A stretch of 64,000 nucleotides of DNA from Sternotherus odoratus (lineage: Eukaryota > Chordata > Testudines > Kinosternidae), in the NCBI GenBank assembly GCA_032164245.1, contig JAVMKO010000003.1, forward strand, positions 7,946,651-8,010,650, read 5' to 3'. The notes under the pieces are model-generated. The model made no database searches. It was not told the DNA's origin and saw only the letters and a list, made by a program, of their open reading frames with translations. This document shows, one piece after another, positions 43,940-54,776 of the stretch. How positions within the stretch are numbered: position 1 is the first letter of the stretch; the number at the start of each line of letters is the position of its first letter. A program made the position numbers and the translations under genes.

Positions 43940-46900
43940 CTGCAAAAAGGGAAGAAACTCTCACAGTCTATGTTTATAGCCATTAAAACAAGGACAATAT
44001 AACCTTACATTTCGAATGCAAGGCAGAGCAGGAACTTCCCCATCACTGAATAGTGTGTGCAGATGTAACACCAACAGACCTCAGTCAGCGTCAGGTGGGA
44101 TTGAACCAGAGACCTCTGGATCTTAGTGCATTAGCCTCCTATCACATGAGCTAAAAATCAGCTGGCTGCTAGCTAAGACTGTAATGAAAGTTTGATCTAT
44201 CTTTTATATATAACCATGTGTGCTGGCTGCCAACCTGGCTCCTGAAATAAACATGATGGACTTCTGAACATAGATCTCCCCTCCCTTTGTCCCCAACTCT
44301 CCAGTAAAAGAGGCAGATTCTCATTTTCTTATAAAACTCCTTCTTATTAATATTCTTAAGTGTTAAGGTGACAAACACAAAAAATAAAGTCACTGGGTAG
44401 TTTGAATAAAGCTTCCAGCAAAGTAAATATAAAAACTGGTGGAAAAACCATGTACACTATAAAAGAAATGTTCATCAAACTTTTTTAAAAAGTTGAAATT
44501 TAAAATTCCATTGAGGGAATTAATTAATTTATTTATTGAGGGAATTAATTGAGGGAATTAATCAACACTGTGAATTTTAATTTTTTTTTCTATCTCTAGA
44601 ATATAGAAAAATAAAACCAAAAATGTAAGGTATAGAATCACGTGACTCACCTCCATGTTCAGTTTTCCTTTCAAACACACTTTTGTCCACAGCTAAAACT
44701 AAAACTATAAATATTTAATTATAGGCTAAATAAGTTATTCCTTAAAGAATGCACAGACTATTGTGTCTTCCAGCTCATGAAAGCCTAAAGTCTGCCCCTA
44801 TTCAGATGGCAGTGCCCTACCTAAGGATAATCTCTGTACAGTTCTAAAAGGAGAAAGGCAAAGGGTCCAAGCTTGGACTGAGCTACCTTAAAGACTGAAA
44901 GTGGCATCAATCCTTCAAGTGCACTAGTGTTTAGTGAATTGTATGGCAGAGTGAGTACACCTGATAATACTCATGTGTGACCCACTGGTCAGTGTGTGTT
45001 ACGAATTCCCCTCGGTAATAGCTCTGAGTCTGTTACGGGCTCCATCTAGACACTGGCTCTTTTGTTCAAACCTAAGGCACTTGAGCATTTAGCTCTGGAC
45101 AGCTCTATTTCAGACCACAGAGTGTTGGTCCCAGAAGGCCTGGCAGCCTCACCCATGTGCTCAAAATCACCTCAGTCCCACCAAAACACACAGGAGCAAC
45201 TTTATGCTCAACACGGCTCCTCATGTTTCCAGCATCTGGACCCACAAGTTCTTTAACGCAGGACCAAGAATGATGCACAGCACCTGGTTATCTGAAATCC
45301 TCAAATGGTCATCGCTGTCCATTCCAAGTTTCACACTGTGTCATTCTGAAGAGACTCTGCAGTGAGGTCCAAGCCACAAATTGAGTGTAATTGTTCTTCC
45401 AGTTTTGAGTGGAATGATTTGAAAAATACCTTTTTTCTATGGGAAAATCCTGGTTATAGTCACACTGTGTGAGTGCAGCTCACCTTCTCATCATCAGACT
45501 GGGCCAGGGCCTCCGTTCCCCTCATAGGTTGGTGGTTTACCCCCCCTCTACCCCTCCCCCCGCTGATTCAAAAAATGAGTTCTGCCAAGAAAATTCTATG
45601 CTTGAATGTGTCCTCGGGTAATTATTGAAAATAGGATCCTTCTGTCAATGACTTGAGTAGTGACATAACATTTCTGAAAGGCTTAAAAGTATAAGCATCA
45701 ACCTGAAGCCCTGTTGCTATTTATCCTAATTTTTCTGTGACCGATCTGATCATTTTATACTGGGATACAACCAGGGCCAGCGACAGGGGGGTACTACGGG
45801 TAGAGCTGTACCGGGCCCCGCACTTTAGGGGGGCCCCGGTACAGCTCTACCCGAAGTTATTCGGCGCGGCTCTCCCCCGGACGAGCGTGTGTCCCCGGCC
45901 GGAGCAGAGAGCCCGGCCAGCGGCAGCGGCTCAGTCCGGGGGAGAAAGGGGGGGGGGGAGGGAGCAGCAAGGGCGGCTCACGCTGCTCCCCGGCTCTCGG
46001 CTCTCGCTGCCGCCAGCTCGGGGGGGGAGCGCCGGCTGGGCTGGGCTGGGCTGGGCTGGGCTGGGCTGGGGGGGGGGAGCGGCTGGGCTGGGGGCCCCCA
46101 GCCGCTGTCAGCTGGGGGGGAGTGCCGGCTGGGCTGGGGGGGGCGGCTGGGCTGGGCCCCCCCCAGCCGCTGTCAGCTGGGGGGGGGGAGCGGCGGGGCT
46201 GGGGGGGGCGGCTGGGCTGGGGGCCCCCCAGCCGCTGTCAGCTGGGGGGGGGGAGCGCCGGGTGGGCTGGGGGGGGCCGGCTGGGCTGGGGCCCCCCAGC
46301 CGCTGTCGGCTGGGCTGGGGGGGGGGGCGGCTGGGCTGGGGGCCCCCCAAACTATCAGAGTAGGGGGCCCCCAAATTTCTGTCGCCGGCCCTGGATACAA
46401 CCCCCCCCCTAAACATAGCTCCAAACTTGTACACATTTCTTTTTTGTCAATTAAGCCTTAAAGTTGTAAAGAGCAGCCATTCTGATCTCTTAGGTGCTGC
46501 ACAATTAGACAAAGGAGATACGTCTCCCATACTCTTTTCTGGGAAATTTACTTTAGTCCTTCCCCATTCTTCCATTTTCTTAAATGAAGCAACAGTCTGT
46601 ATGGTGCCATGTTGGCAAGTCAGAGGGACGTTAAAATGGGTTGGCTGCAGTTAGTGCAATACATGAGCAATGCACAGCTCACATAATTACCCCTATGCTG
46701 ATCTCCTTGCAATTACTCTCCTGGAGTGGTGCTGGGTATTACTCGGTCTCAGAGGGGCAAACTCTGTAGCACTGAGCACTATGGAGACTCTGGGCTGCTC
46801 TGGGTTGTGGACAGACCATGGACAGCCTGAGTAAAGCAGCTATAAGATTATTCTAACTCTAACATGTAAACCCCAGACAGTCCAGAATCAGGGCACCACA

Positions 46901-47034
46901 GGAGTTTCCTTTGTCCCATATCCCAGGGCTGTGCCCTGTGCTCTGAGCCTGCAAGGTCGTTAAACAGCAGCTAGAGAAAGGAGAGACACAAATATTTACA
47001 CTGTGAAGTCTGCCTTGTGGCATGCTGAACTTAC
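43940..47034 (-). other. Intron 2 of defensin gene C
   Basis: About 3.1 kb aligned with gene B's intron 2. It contains the hAT element at 45772-46393. A small tandem repeat (gagggaattaatt) lies at about 44513-44564. The tRNA-like remnant at 44085-44160 (minus strand, TAGCTCATGTGATAG and GGTTCAATCCC) is a SINE relic, not a tRNA gene. Confidence 0.7.
45772..46393. mobile_element. Non-autonomous hAT element with GC-rich minisatellite
   Basis: Inverted ends CAGGGCCAGCGACAG and CTGTCGCCGGCCCTG, flanked by the perfect 8-bp duplication gatacaac (45764-45771 and 46394-46401). Gene B has the empty site gggatacaaca at about 21612. The interior is a tandem array of gggctgggctggggg and cccagccgctgtcagctgg units, giving chance Gly/Pro/Ala-rich frames up to 208 codons on both strands. 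They are not genes. Confidence 0.92.
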
Positions 47035-47168
47035 CGATCTCCTCAACCTACAGCAACTCTGCCTCCAGTCACAGGTTCCAATCGATATCGCATTGCCGAT
47101 ACAAAAATGCTTACAGAAGCCCCTAGCATGTCTACAAGCCCTCCTGTTATTGATTAACTGGGTGAATC
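47035..47168 (-). CDS. Beta-defensin C, mature-peptide exon
   Basis: Acceptor TTTATGCAG and donor GTAAGT enclose 134 nt, phase 1 in and phase 0 out. The peptide opens GFTQLINNRRA, has cysteines spaced 6-3-9-5-0 and ends CCRLRRS, with NTQ added by the last exon. Eight Arg and one Lys against one Asp give a net charge near +8, far above genes A and B. No damage seen, and with 49278 and 43939 it forms a complete gene. Confidence 0.93.
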
Positions 47169-49277
47169 CTGCATAAAGAAACAGTCTTTATTTTCATTCG
47201 CACACAAGTGTAAACAAGAACTGTAATTGCAGTATGACATTTTCCATTGGCGAAATTTGCAGTTCACTGAGACAAGCCCGACTCAGCTCAGTTATCTTCC
47301 TGTGACCCCTTTGATAATATGTAAATGTCAGTGGTTCTGGGCCCATTCATAGGCTGTCCCTAAGGATTGAGCAGAGTGAATTAATTCAGCAGCTCTGCTG
47401 GCTCCCTGCTGAGCATGAGAAATCTTCATAGCCCCACCTCTGTACAGGATGGAAAGCAGCAACTGCCTTCTATCACCAACTTCTACTAGTGGGGCAGTGA
47501 TTTTGCTGCAGTGGTTTCGACTCTTTCTGATTCCAAACACTGATGTGCTAGGCAGGATCTAAATACAGAATGGCTGAGAGGGGTTGAACCGGCTCAGCAC
47601 TGGCTTTGGTGGCTGGGACGTTTAGAAAGAGAAGGATTTAAACAAGTCCCTTCCAGTCAGAACGCCCGATTGTCAGTGAGACGTGGCACAGACATTCCTG
47701 TGAAGACTCAATACCAGGGAATACTTACTCAGTGACCGATTATCAGGCTTAGACATTCCAGAGAGGCTGGTCCTTATGAGAATGTGGCCCAAATGTCTTC
47801 TAGGATATTAATATTAGACTATTTAAAACTAGATTTTAGCTGTGCTTTCCTTAAAGTATCCACTGTGACGTTCCCCAGGGAACAATCTGGACCACTGAAC
47901 CGCCATGTCCTCTCAGTTCTCCAACCTGTGATGCCTCCTACACTGCTCCACTGTGAAACAACCACTTGTGGTCCTGCTCATGCACAGCCCCTAGCCTATT
48001 AAATCAATCCCAGCAGAGTTATAGGAAAACATCCAGCAAGACCCTCCTGAATTATCCTACAGAGTGACACGAGCCAACTCCCAGGCCCAGTTTTGTCCCC
48101 CAGAAATGTGCATCTTGCACTATTCAATACCCTCCTGGACAAGACAAGCTCATAGAAAGTCAGTCAGTTTATCAGAGCAAAAGGATATTCACAAACCCTG
48201 TTGTCTCAAGTGAAGGTTCCCAAACACGTCAACTCAACACAATGGAGAACAGAGTATGCAGAATACATTAGTAAATTGTTCCAATGGTTAATTACTTTTA
48301 CTGTTAACAATTTACTTCTCGTTTACAGTTTGAATTTATTTAGCTTCAACTTAAAATCATTGGATCAGAAAATTTATTTACTAGATTGAAGAGCCTATTA
48401 TTAAATATTTTTCATCATACACGTACTTACAAATTGTGTTCAAGTCACCCCTTAACTTTCTCTTTGTTAAAATAAAGAGATTGAATTTTCTCAGTCTATC
48501 ACTATAACACATATTTTCTAATCCTTTAATAACACTTGTGGCTATTCTCTGAACTCTCTCCAACTGATCAACATTCTTCCTGAAGTGTGAACTGGACACA
48601 GTATTCAAGATGTGGTCACATCTGGAGGTGCAAAATACAGAGCTGAGATAATTCATCTATTCCTACTCAAGGTTTCCCTCTTCCTGCATCCAAATTAGGT
48701 ATTAATCCTTTTACCATTTTTCAACTGATTATCCATCCCCAACACCCAACATTTTTCAAAGGCACTGCTTCCCAAGATGGAGTCCCTCTTCTTATAACAG
48801 TGGCCGTCCTTCTTTGTTCCTACATCCATAAGTTTTAGATTTAGTTATATGATTATGAACTTGTTCTCATTTTACCGAATGATCCAAATCCCTCTGTTTG
48901 AATGATTTGTCCCTTATTTTTTGTCACCTGCTAACTTTATAAGTGATGATTTTATGGGTTTTTTTCAGGTCCTTTAGAAAAAGTTTGATTAGTGTGGTGT
49001 CAATAAACAACCCCTCTAGGACTCCACTAGGTAGAACATTGATGATGCAATTTCAGGTCATAGGTCAGCGAGATCTGACTGGATCTTAATAGGAACATTA
49101 AAGGCACCTTTCTCACTCAAGGGCTATTCTCCAGCTAAATGGCAAGTGTTTGCTGAAAACCATACAACTCTTTTGAAAAAGAAAGCTGGAAAAATTATGA
49201 TAGAAGTTTTTTAGAAATCTTAGTACAGTCTCACAAATGTCCTTCTATATTCTCCCATCATGTCATTGAGATCTTAC
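47169..49277 (-). other. Intron 1 of defensin gene C
   Basis: 2.1 kb, the most compact of the three. It carries the shared old CR1 at 48415-49080 and the block 47755-47990 common to all three genes. No LTR insertion at the 48420 site. Confidence 0.7.
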
Positions 49278-49335
49278 CTGGAGAGCTTTGCAGCACCAGG
49301 AAGAAGACAGCAAAGAGCAGGTAGAGAATCTTCAT
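49278..49335 (-). CDS. Beta-defensin C, signal-peptide exon
   Basis: ATG at 49333-49335, 58 nt to a GTAAGA donor, phase 1. Encodes MKILYLLFAVFLLVLQSSP then split Gly. Differs from gene B's by one residue (S for F). Confidence 0.93.
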
Positions 49336-49730
49336 GGCTGAAGTTTGGCTGGGAACTCAACCTTGCTGGAGAGAAGTAACTGTAAGATGGACAGGAGCTG
49401 GAGAGTCTCTATTTATGGGCTACCGAGGATTGTCAAATGGTGATGTGTTGAAATCTTTTTTGAAGCATGTCACGTTTACTAAGTTTGTGCTGAAATCTGT
49501 TTTTAATATTCATCATAATTATAATTTGTACAGCATCATAAACTTGCCTGGAGAATGTCTGGTAAAAACCACAGCCAGGTTCCCGCCTTGAGGAAGTTAC
49601 AATATGAATATTTACAACTAGCAAACATCTACCGCCTGATCGAAAGCTCTCTGAAACAATGGAAAGCCTCCCATTACATTGAGAAGAGGAATTGAATTGC
49701 AGAGAAGAATTTCAGAATACAGCTGTACCT
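49336..49730 (-). promoter_or_regulatory. Promoter region of defensin gene C
   Basis: Minus strand has CCCATAAATAGAGACTC with its TATA-like core at 49409-49418, about 75-85 bases before the ATG, which would put a start site near 49385 and a 5' UTR of about 50 bases. An alternative reading is the acceptor-like CTGTCCATCTTACAG just downstream, for a 5' UTR intron. Homology with genes A and B ends at about 49731, where repeat R4 begins. Confidence 0.45.
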
Positions 49731-49734
49731 TTTT

Positions 49735-49950
49735 CCATTTTTGTCTCTGAGAGATTCCCTCATCTTTGTGTAAAACATCTTGTGCCATCCCTGTTTGCAT
49801 AGGAAAAGTTAGGCCACAGTGGTTTGTGCAGAACTTCTTGGGACATATAACGAACATTTATTGCTTTAGCTCTGGTCAGCAACTTACTTCTGCAGGCCAC
49901 TTCTCGTCCGCTTCCCCATTTTGGGTTCCTCGGTCAACTTGATATGACTC
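49735..49950 (-). repeat. Unclassified repeat R4, copy 4 (inverted)
   Basis: Reverse complement of the repeat at 32636 (tttgtctctgagaga, gtttgcataggaaaagt, ccacagtggtttgtgcag). Confidence 0.7.
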
Positions 49951-51480
49951 TGTGTTTGCCTCACCTGTTCTTAATAATCTCTAATGATGGGGATTCCACA
50001 ACCTCCCTTGAAAGCTTATTCCAGAATTTAATTTAGTTAGAGAGTTTTCCTAATATCTAATCTAAATTCCCCATGCTGACAATTACGGTAAGCACATTAC
50101 TTCTTGTCCTACCTTCAGGGGACCTAGAAAACAGTTGATCACCATCCTCTTTAAAACAGTCCTTTACATACAGGAGTCAGGCAAGGATGTGTCATTTCGC
50201 CTGTAATCTTTCTTGTGGTCATCGACTGGGTGATGAGAAAAACCACAGAGGATAGGCCAAGAGGATTGGTGTGGGGATTAACCAACCGTTTGGAGGATTG
50301 TGATTTCGCAGATGATTTGGCATTGCTATCACATTCACAGAAGGATATTCAGGAGAAAACTGACAGAGTAAACCAAGCTGCCAGAAGCATCGGGCTGGTG
50401 ATTAACTCTGGGAAGTCCAAAATGATGAAAGTGAGAACCAAGAGTAGCCAGAAGATTACAGCTAATGGAGTGGAGCTGGAGGAAGTAAAGGATTTTAAAT
50501 ATCTGGGTAGTTATATCTCTGCTGATAGTAACATCGAGAAAGAGGTCTCCACTAGAATTGCTTTGGCAGCGCAAGCCTTCAACAGACTTAACAATATCTG
50601 GAAGTCATCGATGCTTCAGATCAAGACCAAGCTGAAGGTTTACAAATCAAACGTGCGCTCTGTCCTGTTGTATGCTGCAGAGACATGGAGAACCAACAAG
50701 AAAGTGGAGAGCAGAGTGAGGGGATTTGAAGGTAGATGCCTCCGACGCATCCTTAGAGTGCGCTGGGAAGAACACATCAGCAACAGGGAAATTAGCAGAT
50801 GCACAGGTATCATCAACATTGTGGATGAGTTAAAAAGGCGACGATGGGGGTGGCTGGGTCACGTTCTTCGGATGAAAAACACCAGACACCCTAAGATAGC
50901 CCTAAGATGGACTCCACCTGGAAAGCGTAAGCGAGGCAGACCAATGGGTACCTGGAGAAGAACTGTGGAAGAGGAACTGAAGATGAACAAAACGTGGAAT
51001 GAAATCAGCTGGCTTGCCCAAGATCGAGAGGCATGGAGGAGATTTGTTGGTGCCTTATACTCCAGCGGGAGTGAAGAGGATTGATGATGATGATTTACAT
51101 ATATGAAGACTATTGGGTTCCCCCTTCAGTCTTCTTTCCAAAAGACTAAACATGCCCAGGTATCTTCACCTGTCGTCCTAAGTCAGGTCTTCTAAACCTT
51201 TGATCAGTTTTGTTGCTCTCCTGTGGACTCTCTTCAATTTGGCCACCTCTTTCCTTAAGTGTGGCAACCAGAATTGGACACAGCACTCCAGCTGTGGCTT
51301 CACTAGTGCTGGGCAGAGCAGGAAAATTACATCCCATGTCTTAAGTATGATACTTGTATTAATACACCACAGAATTATATTAACCCTTTTTACCACTTCA
51401 TCACATTGTTGACTCATATTCAATTAGTGATCCACTATAGCCCCTAGTTCCTTTTCAGCAGTACAGCCACCTAGCCAGTT
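49951..51480 (-). mobile_element. Old CR1 LINE, split by an RTE-like insertion
   Basis: Left part 49951-50170 (ctctaatgatggggattccac, the CR1 3' region) and right part 51094-51480 (gttgctctcctgtggactctc, CR1 reverse-transcriptase C-terminus) belong to one element. Word tttacata is duplicated at the break. Confidence 0.8.
50171..51093 (+). mobile_element. RTE-like LINE, 5'-truncated reverse transcriptase
   Basis: A plus-strand frame from about 50171 (TGVRQGCVISP motif before the nominal Met) to 51084 encodes 289+ codons: FADDLALLSHS (the catalytic pair), KYLGSYIS, a LLYAAETWR segment, WLGHVLRM and GKRKRGRPMGTWRR. This C-terminal layout differs from CR1 and fits endonuclease-reverse-transcriptase LINEs of RTE-like type. 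The 3' end is a short TGATGATGATGA tail. Flanking tttacata (50163-50170, 51094-51101) marks the insertion into the old CR1. Clade assignment is from memory. Confidence 0.8.
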
Positions 51481-51700
51481 ATTCCTCATTTTACAATTGT
51501 GCATTTAATTTTGCTTTTTAAGTGAAGTACTTTGTACTAATCGTTATTGAATTCCGTTATATTTTACTAAGAGTGAATCTTCATTTTAGCAAGGTCCTTT
51601 TTATTCTAATCCTATCCTCCAAAGTGCTTGCAACCCCTCTCAGCTTGGTGCCATGTGGAAATTACATAAGCACAGAAACATCGTACTATTGGAACTGTTT

Positions 51701-51957
51701 GTTTTTCCTAGCATTATTCCCACACTATGGCAGGGTCTGCTTGGAGACTGGACACAACCAGTGATACTACTGGGGTATACTCTAACTGATGTGCTGTTCC
51801 ATCTGTCACTGGAGGCATTTTATACCTACTTCCAGGTGTTAAGACTACAGCACCTGGCATTCCCAGGAGGTCTCCCATCCAAGTACTAGTCAGACCTGAC
51901 CCTGCTTAGTTTCTGCAATTAGAGGGGATTGGGCGTGTTCAGGGTGGTATAGTCATA
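51701..51957 (-). mobile_element. 5S rRNA-headed SINE, family 1, reverse copy
   Basis: The reverse complement reads the 5S-like head (about 51842-51955: gggaggtctcccatccaagta region) and the same body as 30235-30520 (ggtataaaatgcctcc, gaccctgccatagtgtggga). More diverged. Confidence 0.8.
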
Positions 51958-51984
51958 GTGATTGTTCTACTGGAACTAAGCTGC

Positions 51985-52958
51985 TCTACCTCTATATATA
52001 AAAGTCAAATGGTGTATGCGTGTATGCGTGCGTGCATGAGTGTATGTACGTTCCCTTACTCCTTCCACACCATTTGAGCTAGAGACTTGAAATTTGGTAC
52101 AGTTATAGGCCATAGAGTCCTAATCAGGGTAAGAGTTGAAAAGTTTTCAAATCTCACCTCTGACGCCCCCCAGGGGTGAAATTATTTAAAGGCCAATCAC
52201 AGCAGCTGGGCAGCTGCTGTTCTCTGTGACATAGTTATGATGTCATAATACCCCCCTCCAACGGACCCTGCACTCGCTCAGCTCTCTGCCCCCTCCTCCC
52301 TCCAACAGACCCTGCACTCGCTCAGCTCTCTGCTCCCTCCCCACCTCCGATGGACCCGAGTTGGGTTTGGTCGGAGGGTAAGTGAGGTAGGGGTGTCCGG
52401 TTTGGTCAGGGGGTGAGGTGGGGGTGTTGGGTTTGGTCAGGGGGTAAGTGAACCAAGGGTGTTGGGTTTGGTCTGGTAGGGTGGGAAGGTGTCGGGGTGG
52501 GTGGGGGTGAGGTGTGTGTGTTGGGATTGGTCAGGGGGTGTTGTGTTTGGTGGGGGGGTAAGGTGGGGGTGTTGGGTTTGGTTGGGGGGATGAGGAGGGG
52601 GGTCGGGGTTGGTTGAGGGGTGAGGTGTGGGTGTCGGGTTTGTTTGTGGTGGTAGGTAGGGGTGTCGGGTTTGGTTGGGGGAGAAAGTGAGGTGGGTGTG
52701 TCAGGTTTGGTCTACGGGGGGGGTGAGGTGTGTGTGTTGATCTGGGGGTGTTGGGGTTTGTAGCGGTGAGACGTGGGGGTGTTGGGTTTGTGTGGGGGGG
52801 TAAAAATGTGAGTCGGGGGTTGGTCGAGTGGTAAGTGAGGTGGGGGTGTCAGGTTTGCTCTCTGCCCCTTCCCCCCTCCAATGGACCCTGCACTCGCTTA
52901 GCTCTCTACCCCCTCCCCACCTCCGACGGACCGGAGCAACGCCAGGTATTTTTGCTAG
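51985..52958 (+). mobile_element. Helitron-type element, non-autonomous
   Basis: The 5' end TCTACCTCTATATATAAAAG and 3' end ccggagcaacgccagg followed by tatttttgCTAG, then T, match Helitron termini: a TC start, and a 3' hairpin then CTRR with insertion before T. After the 5' end comes ttccacaccatttgagctagag, also typical. The interior has repeated ccctgcactcgctcagctctctgcc blocks and a G-rich minisatellite. No Rep/helicase frame. Confidence 0.75.
52363..52855 (+). repeat. G/T-rich minisatellite in the Helitron
   Basis: Degenerate array of gggtgaggtgggggtgttgggtttggtc units of about 28-45 bases, with almost no C on the plus strand. Many G-runs of four or more make quadruplex formation plausible. 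Confidence 0.8.
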
Positions 52959-52959
52959 T

Positions 52960-53668
52960 TTACCCTAAAGTGTAACCCTATAGTGGGACCACAGTTCTAC
53001 TGGGGAAAAGGTACTTATTAGAGATAGTGAGAAATTTTCTGATAAAACTTGACTGGAAACACCATTACTGGGGATGCAAAGAACCTTATGATCTGGAGAA
53101 AGCCAAATAAGAGACTGATCACCAAGAATTAGACTAATATCCCCATTTATAATAAAATCTAGCTGTAAAAACACAAAACTAACAAGTGCATGTTTGTCAT
53201 GGTGGGAGGGGTGGGGGCCTGCTCTTGTCCTTGTCATTGGAAACCCACTTATTTTTAAAGGAAACAAAATTAAAGAATGAAAACATGAATCCCTATTAAA
53301 TGTTAAATCCACACACGAGTGATTGGGCCACCATGGTCAATGCAACTGTTTGTATTTCTACATGCACACGTGGACAGATCAGTATTTATTTCGTACTACT
53401 GCTACTAATCCATTTCATCTGTTGTTTTTAAGAGAAGCGGGTTCTCTCACTGTTTGATTTTTACCCCCATCTCATTGCTCCATGGCATTATTTTCATGGC
53501 ATTTGAATGGAAAAGACATAAAACAAAATGACCTTGCTGGAAGATTGCAATGTAACGCTACTTCTTAGAATTCAGAACAGTAACACAAAAGAACTCCAAA
53601 AGAGACACAGGCAAAGCAGGCTGCTCCCTAAAACAGAGCGGCTCAACTCACTCCACCTTACTCTAGGC
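52960..53668. other. No gene recognised
   Basis: Unique-looking sequence without a supported frame. Confidence 0.4.
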
Positions 53669-54164
53669 CAGGGGGTGGGTAAACATTTTGGTCTGAGGGT
53701 CACATTGGGTTTACAAAATTATATAGAGGGCTGGGTAGGGAAAGCCCCGCCCCCAATCTGGGCCCCTCCCACTTCCCACCCCCTGACTACCCCCTCAGAA
53801 TCCCCAACCCATCCAACCCCTCCACACCTTGTCTCCTGACTGCCCCTTCCAGGGACCCCTAATCACCCCCTACCCAATTCCCCTGCCCCCTGACTGCCCC
53901 GACCCCATCTACCCTCCCACCCCCTAACCACCACCCCAGAACCCCACCCTCCCCCCTTACATAATTGCTCAGCTCCAGGGAGTGGGGTGCATGCAGCCCT
54001 GGCCCCTCTGAGTGTCGCCCCCACTGTGCATCTTTGGGGGAGGGGCTGAGCATGCAGCCCTGGCCTCTGGAGTGCTATCCACATGGTGGGACTCCACCAC
54101 ACAGCCCCTGCTGCAGTGCTACCTGGGACAGTCCCACAGGCTGGCCATAGTTTGCCCACCCCTG
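53669..54164. mobile_element. hAT (Charlie-like) non-autonomous element
   Basis: Begins CAGGGGGTGGGTAAACATTTTGG and ends GCCATAGTTTGCCCACCCCTG, inverted ends of the widespread Charlie type. The interior is C-rich (accccctgac units). A target duplication is not clear. Confidence 0.75.
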
Positions 54165-54239
54165 CAGTCAGGGCTGTGAGAGAGAGCTGGGAGCAGGGCA
54201 GGGGCATATGGCACTGAGAAAAGGAGCTGGTTTGTGGAG

Positions 54240-54575
54240 AAAAACAGGGGGTAACAATATTTTACGGCTGCACAGAAATGGCAAAGAGACTGTGAGTTCC
54301 AGTGTTCCTCCCTCTCCATGGGGGGACCCCATGCATCTGCCTCAGGTAAACCCACACTTGCAAATTTAGTCAGGCTTCTATAATCATGGGTATTTGTGCT
54401 GCATCCTGCACATGGCCATGTCTGGAAGCTCAGGGACAAGAGAAGGGGACTTTAACATATTATAATGAGTTTTTATTGTATTTATATTTAATTAAAAAGA
54501 AAGGGATTTTAATGGAAAAGAAATAGCAAAACAGCTCCTGTGTGCCAATCAAATCAATCACAGGCATGTTTGCAA
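54240..54575. repeat. Cluster duplication, 3' flank of exon D
   Basis: Aligns with 43125-43350 and 43610-43740 next to gene C (ctgcacagaaatggcaaag, agcaaaac.gc.cctgtg). Confidence 0.7.
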
Positions 54576-54579
54576 TGCA

Positions 54580-54776
54580 CCACCATAATCAGTTACATTT
54601 ATTAGAAAGAGAATAACAAGCTATTATTGGTGACACTCTATGTTTTTCTTCCAGCTGAGGAGATTCTTGACAGCCGAGATGAAAAGGATCCAAGGGTTTT
54701 GGAAGCAAAGCATCATCTCCTGGGTTCCCAGAGATCCTGCATTGACAATCTCTGTTGCCATCATTCACCCCCAGAA
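54580..54776 (-). pseudogene. Beta-defensin D, orphan last exon (FWG, stop)
   Basis: Acceptor TTCCCTTTTTGCAG, then TTC TGG GGG TGA in phase 0 (stop at 54765-54767), AATAAA at 54598-54603, and a 3' UTR like genes B and C. Intron similarity continues to about 55500. I find no signal exon (search word aatcttcat on the plus strand) or six-Cys exon between here and 64000. Instead the second duplication block begins at 56889. Either the upstream exons lie beyond the window or the gene was cut. I favour the latter. Confidence 0.6.

Noticed and set aside
44085..44160. tRNA gene on the minus strand
   Set aside because: Box-A- and box-B-like parts exist, but a clover-leaf does not form convincingly, and the same relic is in gene B's intron (19405-19480). 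It is an old SINE.
45737..46461. Long Gly/Pro/Ala-rich frames on both strands as protein-coding genes
   Set aside because: They are products of the GC-rich tandem array inside a hAT element with a clear TSD and empty site.
51560..51585. Another defensin signal exon (aatcttcat on the plus strand, ATGAAGATT in reverse)
   Set aside because: The reverse reading gives MKIHS followed at once by a stop, without a hydrophobic core.
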